In this document: piece after piece, positions 1 to 7,045 of the stretch
Numbering within the stretch: the first letter of the stretch is position 1
Layout: every line of letters starts with the position of its first letter
From: JBOFDK01 sp051646925
Lineage (GTDB): Bacteria > Bacillota > Clostridia > Lachnospirales > Cellulosilyticaceae
Assembly (NCBI GenBank): GCA_051646925.1
Contig: JBOFDK010000023.1
Location: forward strand, 1 to 21,619
DNA length: 21,619 nt
Direction of reading: 5' to 3'
Program-made: the position numbers and the translations under genes
The notes under the pieces: model-generated
The model's input: only the letters and a program-made list of their open reading frames with translations
The model's database searches: none
What the model was told of the DNA's origin: nothing

Positions 1-57
1 TGTTTGTGGGTTTTTGCCTATTAGACTTGCAAAATCTCCTATAGAATAATATTTCAT
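1..57 (-). CDS. Partial MerR-type HTH protein, probable IS607-family transposase (TnpA) N-terminus
   Basis: Only the first 19 codons are in the window and the gene runs off the left edge. The start ATG is at 55-57, with an AGAGGTG ribosome binding site at 64-70, six bases upstream. The peptide MKYYSIGDFASLIGKNPQT matches the start of a MerR-like winged helix. The pattern 'YSIGxFAxLIGKxxQT' recalls the N-terminus of IS607-family serine recombinases, in which this HTH precedes the resolvase catalytic domain and a tnpB gene usually follows. That identification rests on 19 residues and on memory of the family. A plain MerR-family regulator is the main alternative. The catalytic domain and any tnpB would lie outside the window. 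Confidence 0.5.
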   Translation of the reverse strand, partial: MKYYSIGDFASLIGKNPQT

Positions 58-76
58 ATTTATCACCTCTTGATTT

Positions 77-105
77 ATAATAATACGAGCGTTATATAAA
101 ATCAA
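77..105 (-). promoter_or_regulatory. Candidate promoter for the partial MerR/TnpA-like gene
   Basis: On the minus strand TTGATT (100-105) is followed after 17 bases by TATTAT (77-82), a 4/6 and a 5/6 match to the sigma-A boxes. Transcription would start near position 70, which puts the ribosome binding site at the very 5' end of the message. A second, weaker pair (TTGTAT, 16 bases, TATAAC) lies slightly upstream and would give a longer leader. Confidence 0.35.
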
Positions 106-156
106 TAAGTTTATACAAACTTCTACAAGGTTTCATTAATAACTAATACCCTCCTT
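92..156 (-). other. Orphan ribosome binding site and 14-codon reading frame after the kinase
   Basis: The complement of 149-156 reads AAGGAGGG, a near-perfect ribosome binding site that overlaps the kinase stop codon. An ATG at 134-136 follows after 12 bases and opens a frame of only 14 codons that ends at TAA (92-94). A site this strong normally serves a co-transcribed downstream gene, and none is present. The simplest reading is that the next operon gene was cut off just after its start codon by the element to the left. The spacing is longer than ideal. Confidence 0.35.
107..122. repeat. 16-bp inverted repeat upstream of the TnpA-like gene
   Basis: AAGTTTATACAAACTT has perfect 6-bp arms (AAGTTT and AAACTT) around a 4-bp centre. 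It overlaps the two tandem TTGTA-containing 10-mers and sits just upstream of the candidate -35 box. It could be an operator or a recombinase-binding site. In an AT-rich intergenic region a repeat this short can also arise by chance. Confidence 0.4.
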
Positions 157-1585
157 ACACATGACGTATAGGAATTTGAACTACAAATGTAGATCCAACA
201 CCTTCTTCACTCTCAACTTGAATAGAACCATTATGCATAATTACTGTCCTGTACGTAATAGATAATCCAAGTCCCGTACCACCTGTTTCTCTATTTCTTG
301 TTTTATCTGTTCGGTAAAATCTTTCAAATATTTTTGATTGCTCATCTTTTGCAATTCCAATTCCAGTATCTTGAACTGTTATAAATACATCTTGCACGTC
401 GCTTTGTAAAATAACTTTTACTTCACCACCATCTGGTGTATATTTAATGGCATTTTCAATTAAATTTGAAATTGCTAATGTTATTTTAACTTCATCTACA
501 TCAACCAAAATATCTTTATGACTTTGATATACAAGCTTAATATCTTTTTTCTTTGCAAGCGGAGTTAATCTTTTTAAAATTGCTTTCGTTATTTCATTTA
601 GTGGCGCTGTTTTAATATTCATAGGAATTTCTTTACGGTCTAGTTTTACAAGTGTTAATAAATCATTAATAATATTATCTAATCTATCAACTTCCGAATT
701 TATATCTATGAAAAACTCTTTATACATTTCAACAGGAACATCTTCTTGAAACATCAATGATTCTGTTAATACTTTAATCGATGATAAAGGCGTTTTAAGT
801 TCATGTGAAACATTTGATACAAACTCTTGTCTTGACTGATCTACACGTTCTAATTGATCCGTCATATGATTAAATGCACTACCTAATTCTGAAATTTCAT
901 CTTTACCACGCAAATTAACTTTTTCTTCTAATTGTCCATTTGTTACTTTTTGAACAACTTTCATTAGTTCTTTTAAAGGTCTTGTTATAAATGATGAAAT
1001 GAAAAAACTAAGAAGTCCTATTAATAAACTTGTCATAAGTGAAAGTAAATAAATTTGACTTTCCATCTCTCCTAATGAATCGTAAATACTATCAATTTTA
1101 GCCGTTACAATTACAGCACCTAACACTTCGTCAATGTTGTCTTTATCAACAATCGGAACTGCAGCACACATAATGCTTCCATCTTCTTTTTCTAATTTAT
1201 ACGCTTTTGCATCGTCTTTTTTATTCAGTGCCGAAAAAACAACTTCATTAACAACTGTACGTCTAACATCTGCACCTGCTGAATCCACTACTATAAATCC
1301 TGCACTATCTACTACAACAACACGTGTTGTTGAATCTTTTTCTTTATTCATATTATCTATAAAAGACTTGAAAAAAGTATAACTACTTCCATTTTTCAGA
1401 TAATCGCCTTCCATTACTTGGATACCTATACGATTAGCCTCTCTAAGCCATTCATTTTTACTTTGTTTCACATAATAAGTTTCCATACGCTCCATTAAAA
1501 TTGGTGCAAAAAACATCAATGGAATAAAACTAACCAAAAAAACCATGATGAAAATTCGCCATCTTAAGCTTTGAAACCATTTCAT
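155..1585 (-). CDS. Membrane sensor histidine kinase, WalK/PhoR-like
   Basis: This is a 476-residue transmembrane histidine kinase, partner of the response regulator one base upstream. A first membrane helix (about residues 10-31) leads to an extracellular sensor region (about 35-175) with a Cache/PAS-like look. A second helix (about 178-200) is followed by a HAMP linker (about 200-252), the HisKA dimerisation helix with phospho-acceptor His261 in SHELKTPLSS, and a HATPase domain. The ATPase motifs are an N box (NLIENAIKYT, about 374-383), G1 (DTGIG, 406-410) and G2 (GTGLGLSI, about 436-443). There is no separate cytoplasmic PAS domain as in Bacillus WalK. A cell-envelope role is inferred from the kinase type and the nearby wall genes; the signal is unknown. 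The start ATG follows the regulator stop directly (TAG-G-ATG), which suggests translational coupling. No terminator is visible after the stop. Confidence 0.9.
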   Translation of the reverse strand: MKWFQSLRWRIFIMVFLVSFIPLMFFAPILMERMETYYVKQSKNEWLREANRIGIQVMEGDYLKNGSSYTFFKSFIDNMNKEKDSTTRVVVVDSAGFIVVDSAGADVRRTVVNEVVFSALNKKDDAKAYKLEKEDGSIMCAAVPIVDKDNIDEVLGAVIVTAKIDSIYDSLGEMESQIYLLSLMTSLLIGLLSFFISSFITRPLKELMKVVQKVTNGQLEEKVNLRGKDEISELGSAFNHMTDQLERVDQSRQEFVSNVSHELKTPLSSIKVLTESLMFQEDVPVEMYKEFFIDINSEVDRLDNIINDLLTLVKLDRKEIPMNIKTAPLNEITKAILKRLTPLAKKKDIKLVYQSHKDILVDVDEVKITLAISNLIENAIKYTPDGGEVKVILQSDVQDVFITVQDTGIGIAKDEQSKIFERFYRTDKTRNRETGGTGLGLSITYRTVIMHNGSIQVESEEGVGSTFVVQIPIRHV

Positions 1586-1586
1586 C

Positions 1587-2273
1587 CTAATCTTTAAAAT
1601 AATATCCTACCCCCCACTTTGTTTGAATATATTCAGGTTGTCCTGGGTTTGGCTCTACCTTCTCTCTTAGACGACGTACATGAACATCTACTGTCCTTAC
1701 ATCTCCTGGATAATCTCTTCCCCAAATAGTATCTAACAATTGATCTCTGTTATAAACTTTTCCTGGATGTGTTGCAAATAATTCTAACATATCAAATTCT
1801 TTAGCTGTTAAATTAATTTCACGATTACTTAAAAATACTCTACGACTATTAAGTTCTAATCTTAATTTATCAATTTCTAAAATTTTCTTACCCTGTTCTT
1901 TTTCTACGTGTGTTGATCGACGAATAATAGCTTTAATTCTGGCCTTCAGTTCTAATATATTAAACGGCTTAGTTACATAATCATCCGCACCATATTCAAG
2001 TCCCATAATTTTATCCATATCTTCACCTTTTGCAGTTAACATTACAATCGGTAATAGCGAAAATTCTCTCACTATTTGACAAACTTCTAAGCCGCTATAT
2101 TTAGGAAGCATAACATCTAAAATCATGACATCATAATGCCCATTTTTCACTAAATTAAGTGCTTCTTCTCCATCGTATGCAACATCTACTTCCCAACCTT
2201 CTTGCTCTAAACTAAATTTTATTCCTTTGACGATTAACTTCTCATCGTCTACAACTAACACACGACTGTTCAT
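1587..2273 (-). CDS. OmpR/PhoB-family response regulator, WalR-like
   Basis: This 228-residue DNA-binding response regulator has a receiver domain (about residues 4-116) with the acidic pair Asp9/Asp10, phospho-acceptor Asp53 in MILDVMLP, Thr80 and Lys102. An OmpR-type winged helix follows (about 130-226) with the family signature LTAKEFDMLELF and the recognition segment VRTVDVHVRRLREKVE. It is expected to be phosphorylated by the kinase encoded immediately downstream and to bind promoter DNA as a dimer. The ATG is preceded by AGGAGG with six bases of spacing, and that site is fused to the stop codon of the comEA-like gene (TAGGAGG), so the three genes look co-translated. WalR is the best guess; PhoP-like regulators share the same layout and the regulon cannot be read from this sequence. 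Confidence 0.92.
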   Translation of the reverse strand: MNSRVLVVDDEKLIVKGIKFSLEQEGWEVDVAYDGEEALNLVKNGHYDVMILDVMLPKYSGLEVCQIVREFSLLPIVMLTAKGEDMDKIMGLEYGADDYVTKPFNILELKARIKAIIRRSTHVEKEQGKKILEIDKLRLELNSRRVFLSNREINLTAKEFDMLELFATHPGKVYNRDQLLDTIWGRDYPGDVRTVDVHVRRLREKVEPNPGQPEYIQTKWGVGYYFKD

Positions 2274-2283
2274 CTAACTCCTC

Positions 2284-2940
2284 CTAGTTTACTTTAATAA
2301 ACGGTTTTAATGTTTCAAATGTTTTTGTGCCAATTCCAGTCACATTCATCAAATCTTCTATTTTTTCAAATTTACCACTACTTTCTCGGTAATTTATAAT
2401 TTGCAACGCTTTAGCTTGTCCAATTCCTGGCAAAGTTTCAAGTTCTGCTTGTGCTGCTATATTAATATTTACTAATCCTGTTTCTTTAGAAGAATTATCC
2501 GTATTATCATACGAATTTAACATTTGGTCGGTTTCTTCCCCTATCTTTGGAACATATATTTTTCCATTTGGTTCGATAGGTTTAGCAAGATTTACTAAAT
2601 TAATATCTGCCTCTTCATCAAATCCACCTGCTAGCGAAATCGCTTCTTGAATAATTGCATTTTGATTTAAATAATAAACATCTGGATTTTTAACTGCGCC
2701 ACAAACAAATACAGGCACTATTTGATCGGTACTCATTATTTCATTTACTTCTACAGTATCAGTTTGATCACTTTCTAATACTATATTTTCCATTATTATA
2801 TTTTGAGTTGAAACTACATCTGAAATTGGAACATTATCATTTTCTGTCACATTATTTTTCAAGTAACTTACTATCATGTTTAATCCTACTACAATAATAA
2901 TCATTAGTACTAATTTGTATTTTTTAACTAATTCTACCAC
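2284..2940 (-). CDS. ComEA-like SLBB/helix-hairpin-helix membrane-anchored DNA-binding protein
   Basis: This is a 218-residue protein when started at the GTG at 2938-2940, chosen because AAGAGGTG lies five bases upstream. The open frame extends 13 codons further upstream to an ATG that has no ribosome binding site. One N-terminal membrane helix (about residues 9-27) precedes an acidic linker, an SLBB domain (about 75-132, with VPVFVCGAVKNPDVYYL), a Ser/Asp/Asn-rich spacer and a C-terminal double helix-hairpin-helix (about 157-218) with turns LPGIG and VTGIG. ComEA in Bacillus is the extracellular DNA receptor of competence, and this domain order fits it. No other competence genes are visible here, so uptake function is uncertain and a general surface nucleic-acid-binding role is possible. 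It heads the regulator-kinase operon. Confidence 0.85.
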   Translation of the reverse strand: MVELVKKYKLVLMIIIVVGLNMIVSYLKNNVTENDNVPISDVVSTQNIIMENIVLESDQTDTVEVNEIMSTDQIVPVFVCGAVKNPDVYYLNQNAIIQEAISLAGGFDEEADINLVNLAKPIEPNGKIYVPKIGEETDQMLNSYDNTDNSSKETGLVNINIAAQAELETLPGIGQAKALQIINYRESSGKFEKIEDLMNVTGIGTKTFETLKPFIKVN

Positions 2941-2997
2941 ATAATCACCTCTTATACAAAGTCTTAACATATTTTTCATAAATTAGACATTTTTACC

Positions 2998-3026
2998 TTT
3001 ACTTCATTTCATTATTTCTATATACT
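2998..3026 (+). promoter_or_regulatory. Candidate dacF promoter
   Basis: TTTACT (2998-3003) and TATACT (3021-3026) are separated by exactly 17 bases and match the -35 and -10 consensus at 4/6 and 5/6 positions. A start near 3033 would place the AAAGGAG site (3037-3043) close to the 5' end. This is the only clear promoter in the divergent dacF/comEA gap. I found no convincing one for the comEA side. Confidence 0.5.
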
Positions 3027-3053
3027 ATTGATGTCGAAAGGAGTTTATTGAAT

Positions 3054-4382
3054 ATGTTCAAAAAATCTTTAAAATATTATTTTTGTCTAATTTTTAGTTT
3101 ATGCCTATTAAACTTATCATCTTTATTTTCAAGTCTGTATGCTTCTGAAGTATCTATTCCAGATATTTACGCGGAAGCTGCTATTTTAATGGATGCAAAA
3201 AGTGGAAAAATTCTTTATGAGAAAAATGCCCATACAATATATTATCCTGCAAGTATTACTAAAATGATGACTGCTTTTATGGTTCTTGAAAATTTAAAAC
3301 CTACTGATACTATTACTTTTTCAACTGAAGCTATTCATAGTATTGAATATAATAGTAGTAACATCGGTATTTTAGTTGGTGAGCAATTAACTGTCGATCA
3401 AGCTATTAGAGGCTTACTTTTAGATTCTGCAAATGAAGTTGCAAATGGCCTAGCTGAAGCAGTTAGTGGATCAATTGATACTTTTGCTATTAATATGACA
3501 ACTAGAGCAAAAGAACTAGGTGCGCTTAATACTAATTTTGTAAATCCGCACGGTCTTCATAACGAAAATCATTATACAACGCCTTATGATATGGCATATA
3601 TAACACGTGCACTTTATAATAATGACTATTTTTTAGAAATTATGGCACAACCAACTTTTGAAATTCCCCCAACAAATAAGGCTACTGTATCTAGATATTT
3701 ATCTCAACAACACGGTATGATGAATGAACGTCGTAATAGCGTACTTTACCGCAATGACGTTATCGCAGGTAAAACAGGTTTTACAAATGAGGCTAAAAAT
3801 ACACTTGTAACTGTTGCCAGAAAAGGTGATATAGATCTTATAGCCGTTATTATGAAAGGTTCGCAGCCTGGTATTTATCAAGATACGAACAAGCTATTTG
3901 ATTATGGATTTAATTCTTATCATACTATCAATTTACACAATCCTTCATCAACGTTAAAAACATTGCCTATTTATTCAATTAAAAGCGGCGAACTATACGA
4001 AACTGCTCAAACTTCAATTAGTGTTGCTTCTAATCAGTCTTTACTAATCAGCAAAAATATTAAACTTCGAGATATTACAACTAGACTTAATATTCCTGAT
4101 TATTTAGATCTTGGTGTAAAAGAAAAAGATGTTGTTGGAACTATTGATTATATTTATGATTCTCAAATTATTGCATCAGACGATTTAATCGCTTCTAAAA
4201 TTCAATACTCTCCAGCTCCTATCACATCTTTTAGCCCACAACCTACAAATATGATTTCTTTTGAGTGGTTTAGTATTCTTATTATCTTGCTAGTGATATT
4301 ATTAATTTTTATTCTTTTTTTTCGTCGCAAGAAAAAATATAAAGTAGGAAAAAAACGCAAAATAAATTTTTCAAAAAAATAA
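3054..4382 (+). CDS. dacF: Serine-type D-Ala-D-Ala carboxypeptidase (DacF/PBP5 family)
   Basis: This secreted, membrane-anchored low-molecular-weight penicillin-binding protein trims the terminal D-Ala from peptidoglycan pentapeptides and so limits cross-linking. It has an N-terminal signal/anchor (about residues 5-30) and peptidase S11 motifs in order: SITK with nucleophile Ser67 and Lys70, SAN (125-127) and KTG (240-242). A C-terminal beta domain follows, then a membrane helix (about 403-424) and a Lys/Arg-rich tail. Many PBP5 relatives use an amphipathic C-terminal helix, so the full transmembrane anchor is worth noting. The ATG at 3054 lies ten bases after AAAGGAG. An in-frame TTG at 3048 with four bases of spacing is the alternative and would add two residues. 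It is the only plus-strand gene. The exact paralogue (dacF, dacA or dacB) cannot be settled from the sequence. Confidence 0.92.
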   Translation: MFKKSLKYYFCLIFSLCLLNLSSLFSSLYASEVSIPDIYAEAAILMDAKSGKILYEKNAHTIYYPASITKMMTAFMVLENLKPTDTITFSTEAIHSIEYNSSNIGILVGEQLTVDQAIRGLLLDSANEVANGLAEAVSGSIDTFAINMTTRAKELGALNTNFVNPHGLHNENHYTTPYDMAYITRALYNNDYFLEIMAQPTFEIPPTNKATVSRYLSQQHGMMNERRNSVLYRNDVIAGKTGFTNEAKNTLVTVARKGDIDLIAVIMKGSQPGIYQDTNKLFDYGFNSYHTINLHNPSSTLKTLPIYSIKSGELYETAQTSISVASNQSLLISKNIKLRDITTRLNIPDYLDLGVKEKDVVGTIDYIYDSQIIASDDLIASKIQYSPAPITSFSPQPTNMISFEWFSILIILLVILLIFILFFRRKKKYKVGKKRKINFSKK

Positions 4383-4416
4383 AATAAGGATGTGTCATAT
4401 GACACATCCTTATTTT
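4381..4416. terminator. Bidirectional terminator, perfect 36-bp palindrome
   Basis: Two 18-base arms meet at CAT/ATG with no mismatch: AAAATAAGGATGTGTCAT and its exact complement. It begins inside the dacF stop codon and ends 24 bases before the stop of the converging exchanger gene. On the minus strand the stem is followed by TTATTTTATTTTTTT-like U-rich sequence inside the dacF tail. On the plus strand the stem's own TTATTTTATT serves as the U tract. It should stop transcription from both sides. Confidence 0.9.
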
Positions 4417-4440
4417 ATTGCGCTTTTATCTCATTTTGTA

Positions 4441-5406
4441 TTATATAGCGAGTTGTGATGCTACTAAGAATCCATAATATAAAAGAAACATCATCAAGAA
4501 AATAATACCTTCTCTTTTAGAAATTGTTCGTTCACTTTTACTAAATACAAACAATATAACTGTTGCTACAAGCATAACTATTAAATCTGTATAAACTGGT
4601 TCTGCTGGAATAATACTTCCAAATAACGTTGTTGGTATACCAACAACTACACATATATTGAAAATATTACTACCTATAATATTCCCGAGTGCTATATCAT
4701 GCTCTTGTTTTTTTGCCGCCATAACACATGTTACAAGCTCTGGTAATGACGTTCCAAATGCTACGATTGTTAGTGAAATAAATTTTTGTCCTATATTCAT
4801 TTCTACTGCTATTTTTGTTGCTGCTTCTACTACAAAATCTCCACCTAATACAATACCTGCTAATCCAAGTAATGCAAAAATACAGGCTTTACCCAAAGTA
4901 TGCTTAGGTTTTGCTTCCTCGACCTGTCCTTTTTTTGCTAAAGTTATTAAGTAATACATAAAAACTGCAAAAAACAAAAGTATAACTAGTCCATCCCCAC
5001 GACTAATCATGTTTACACTACCATTTCCAAATGGTATGTCTGTAATAAGCACAAATAACAACAGACTTACTAAAATTGTAAATGGTATTTCTTTTTTTAT
5101 CGTATCATTTTTAACTTGCATAGGAAATATAAATGATGAAATTCCTACAATCAAAAGAATATTCAAAATATTACTACCTATAACGTTCCCAAGCACCATA
5201 TCACTATTTTGGCTAAGTATTGCCTTAATACTTACCGATGCTTCGGGTGCACTTGTTCCAAATGCTACAATTGTTAATCCTACTAAAATATCTGGAACTT
5301 TAAGATTTTTTGCAATCGCTGCTGCTCCATCTATAAAATAGTCAGCCCCTTTAATTAAAACTACAAACCCTACAATCAAAATAATACATTGTATTAAAAT
5401 ATTCAT
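4441..5406 (-). CDS. CaCA-family Na+/Ca2+ exchanger (YrbG-like)
   Basis: This 321-residue polytopic inner-membrane cation antiporter is expected to exchange Ca2+ for Na+ (or K+/H+). The two inverted alpha repeats are clear: TIVAFGTSAPE (45-55) with GNVIGSN (73-79), and TIVAFGTSLPE (213-223) with GNIIGSN (241-247). Length and internal symmetry match the prokaryotic family. The ATG at 5404-5406 is chosen because AAGGAG lies six bases upstream. The frame stays open for about 32 more codons into the end of nadD-yqeK, but that extension has no site and would lengthen the first helix unnaturally. It follows nadD-yqeK by 16 bases and appears co-transcribed, ending at the shared palindromic terminator. 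The ion specificity is not readable. Confidence 0.9.
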   Translation of the reverse strand: MNILIQCIILIVGFVVLIKGADYFIDGAAAIAKNLKVPDILVGLTIVAFGTSAPEASVSIKAILSQNSDMVLGNVIGSNILNILLIVGISSFIFPMQVKNDTIKKEIPFTILVSLLLFVLITDIPFGNGSVNMISRGDGLVILLFFAVFMYYLITLAKKGQVEEAKPKHTLGKACIFALLGLAGIVLGGDFVVEAATKIAVEMNIGQKFISLTIVAFGTSLPELVTCVMAAKKQEHDIALGNIIGSNIFNICVVVGIPTTLFGSIIPAEPVYTDLIVMLVATVILFVFSKSERTISKREGIIFLMMFLLYYGFLVASQLAI

Positions 5407-5422
5407 CTCTTTCTCCTTTTCA

Positions 5423-6640
5423 TCAAATATCATAAACCCTATATACTTCAATAAGCTCATTTGTAATAGGATGTACGTCTTGTTTAAGTATATCCCCCAC
5501 ATATTCTTTTGAGGTAACTAATGCCTCATACATTGCACAATTTAAATCAATTTCAGAAAGGCGTCTTATTTTTTCTAATGCTGGAAACGTTTTACGACCA
5601 TATTCTGTCATATCCGCTAAAAAAATAATTTTTTCTATATCACTCATACCATGTCTTCCTACAGTATGAGATCTAATACTATTTAATAACTCTTCATCTT
5701 TTATTTTCCATTCATTTTCTAAAATAGCTGCGCCTAATTTTCCATGATTTACTTCTATATGTTTCATTTCAAACTCATCCATCGTTAAATTATATTTTTT
5801 GCATAATTCTATAATTTGTTCTTTGGAAAATTCTTTTGCCACATCATGAAACAGTGCACTTATAAAAAGTTTATCTATATCTATATTGTAAATATTACCA
5901 AGTTCAATTGCGCGATCAATTACCCCTCTAGTATGTTCATATCTTGCTTTGCTCAATTGTTTTTTTACGTATTCCGTCATTTTTCTAATACTTTCATTTT
6001 CAAATGTTACCGGATACTTATATAGACTATATTTGTTTATATAATTTTCAACTGCTGGTGTTACCAAATATTTAATTGTAGAATTATCTTTAACTCGCTT
6101 TCTTATATCTGATGACGAAATAGAAAGTGCTGGTACTTCTAAAAAGTAAATATTTGATGCATATGAATTTCTTAGTTCTTCAATTTTGACAATTAATTTA
6201 TTTTTATCATATCCAGGTCTTGTAACTGCTATAAACGTACATATTTTAAATAACTCTTCAGAATTTTTCCATGTTAATATTTCATGTACTGCGTCTGCTC
6301 CAGTAATGAAATATAATTTTGTTTCTTCGCCATATAGCAAATGTAATTCTTTAATAGTGTCTATAGTATATGTTATTCCCGTTCTATCAATTTCCATTCT
6401 TGAAACTCTAAAAAATTCATTTTCTGTCGTTGCTAATACCGTCATTAAATAACGATGTTCTGTTGACGTAACACTCATATTTAATTTATGTGGCTGTATA
6501 CCTGTTGGCACAAATATAACTTCATCAATATTAAATTCATGTCGCACCGCTTCTGCCGTAACAAGATGTCCCATATGTATAGGATCAAATGTCCCACCCA
6601 TTATTGCAATGCGTCTACAACGATTTGATACTTCAGTCAC
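5423..6640 (-). CDS. nadD: Fused nicotinate-nucleotide adenylyltransferase (NadD) and HD-domain phosphohydrolase (YqeK)
   Basis: This single 405-residue frame joins two enzymes that are usually separate neighbours. The N-terminal part (about 8-200) is NadD, which adenylates nicotinate mononucleotide in NAD synthesis: GGTFDPIHMGH (15-25) is the nucleotidyltransferase signature and ISSSDIR (174-180) the C-terminal motif. The C-terminal part (about 215-400) is YqeK, an HD protein shown in Bacillus to hydrolyse diadenosine tetraphosphate. Its metal ligands are visible as His236, His265/Asp266, His294, His325 and Asp343. The GTG at 6638-6640 has AGAGGAG nine bases upstream. An ATG at 6701-6703 would add 21 residues without a ribosome binding site and would include a 13-bp inverted repeat (6682-6694), so it is less likely. 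Start confidence is moderate and function confidence is high. Confidence 0.9.
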   Translation of the reverse strand: MTEVSNRCRRIAIMGGTFDPIHMGHLVTAEAVRHEFNIDEVIFVPTGIQPHKLNMSVTSTEHRYLMTVLATTENEFFRVSRMEIDRTGITYTIDTIKELHLLYGEETKLYFITGADAVHEILTWKNSEELFKICTFIAVTRPGYDKNKLIVKIEELRNSYASNIYFLEVPALSISSSDIRKRVKDNSTIKYLVTPAVENYINKYSLYKYPVTFENESIRKMTEYVKKQLSKARYEHTRGVIDRAIELGNIYNIDIDKLFISALFHDVAKEFSKEQIIELCKKYNLTMDEFEMKHIEVNHGKLGAAILENEWKIKDEELLNSIRSHTVGRHGMSDIEKIIFLADMTEYGRKTFPALEKIRRLSEIDLNCAMYEALVTSKEYVGDILKQDVHPITNELIEVYRVYDI

Positions 6641-6709
6641 GTTATTCAACTCCTCTAAATATTCGTATACACGAAATGGCAGACCTATTAGGTCCACCAT
6701 CATGTTTTA

Positions 6710-7012
6710 TTAAGCTTTAGGCAAAATAATTTTGGGATTTTTTTTAGCTGGTTTAAATAAAATGATTTTTTTACCAATTACTTGTACTGGCACAGATTGT
6801 GTTCTTTCAGCTATAAACTGACATATTTCTTTTGGATCTTCTAAGCAGTTATTAAGTACGCTTATTTTAACCATTTCTCGTGCTTCTAATGCAAGTGCTA
6901 CAGCTTCTGTAACTTCTGGTGTTAAACCATTTTTTCCTATTTGAAAAATAGGCTCTACTGTTTGTGCTACTGATCGTAAATAAGCACGTTGTTTACTTGT
7001 TATTTGAATCAT
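6710..7012 (-). CDS. yhbY: YhbY/CRM-domain RNA-binding protein
   Basis: This 100-residue protein is made of a single CRM domain, the fold of YhbY, which associates with pre-50S ribosomal particles. Seen in the sequence are the N-terminal KQRAYLRSVAQ helix, the IFQIGKNGLTPEV loop carrying the GKxG signature of the family, and the C-terminal strand VQVIGKKIILFKP. It is preceded by AAGGAAAC and lies 33 bases after obgE, whose product also acts in 50S maturation. The two are commonly neighbours in Firmicutes. The C-terminal basic tail is short. Nothing suggests a fusion or truncation. Confidence 0.9.
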   Translation of the reverse strand: MIQITSKQRAYLRSVAQTVEPIFQIGKNGLTPEVTEAVALALEAREMVKISVLNNCLEDPKEICQFIAERTQSVPVQVIGKKIILFKPAKKNPKIILPKA

Positions 7013-7045
7013 ATTTTGTTTCCTTTCTTATATTTTAATTAAGGT

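Larger units (their letters stand above)
1..130 (-). mobile_element. Possible left end of an IS607-like element
   Basis: This covers the partial transposase-like gene and its upstream region as far as a GG dinucleotide at 129-130 (CC on the coding strand). Two contiguous 10-bp repeats with a common TTGTA start (sense TTGTAGAAGT at 119-128 and TTGTATAAAC at 109-118) lie directly beside it. IS607-family elements have no obvious terminal inverted repeats and insert at GG dinucleotides, so the boundary cannot be fixed from one end. The limit at 129-130 is an inference, as is the mobile-element call. Confidence 0.3.

Noticed and set aside
1134..1382. 82-codon plus-strand frame inside the kinase gene
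   Set aside because: It lies antisense to the conserved kinase sensor region, has no ribosome binding site, and its Ser/Thr-rich composition is that of a complement of a coding strand.
2941..2979. ATG-started longer form of the ComEA-like protein
   Set aside because: The upstream ATG has no ribosome binding site, while the internal GTG has a good one at ideal spacing.
4658..5341. Two plus-strand frames (98 and 110 codons) opposite the exchanger gene
   Set aside because: They are complementary to the duplicated alpha-repeat regions, look alike only because those repeats are alike, and have no start signals.
6682..6694. Inverted repeat GACCTATTAGGTC as an operator before nadD
   Set aside because: Six-base arms only, no nearby promoter boxes, and it lies within an operon where an operator is not expected. 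Kept only as a hint against the upstream ATG start.
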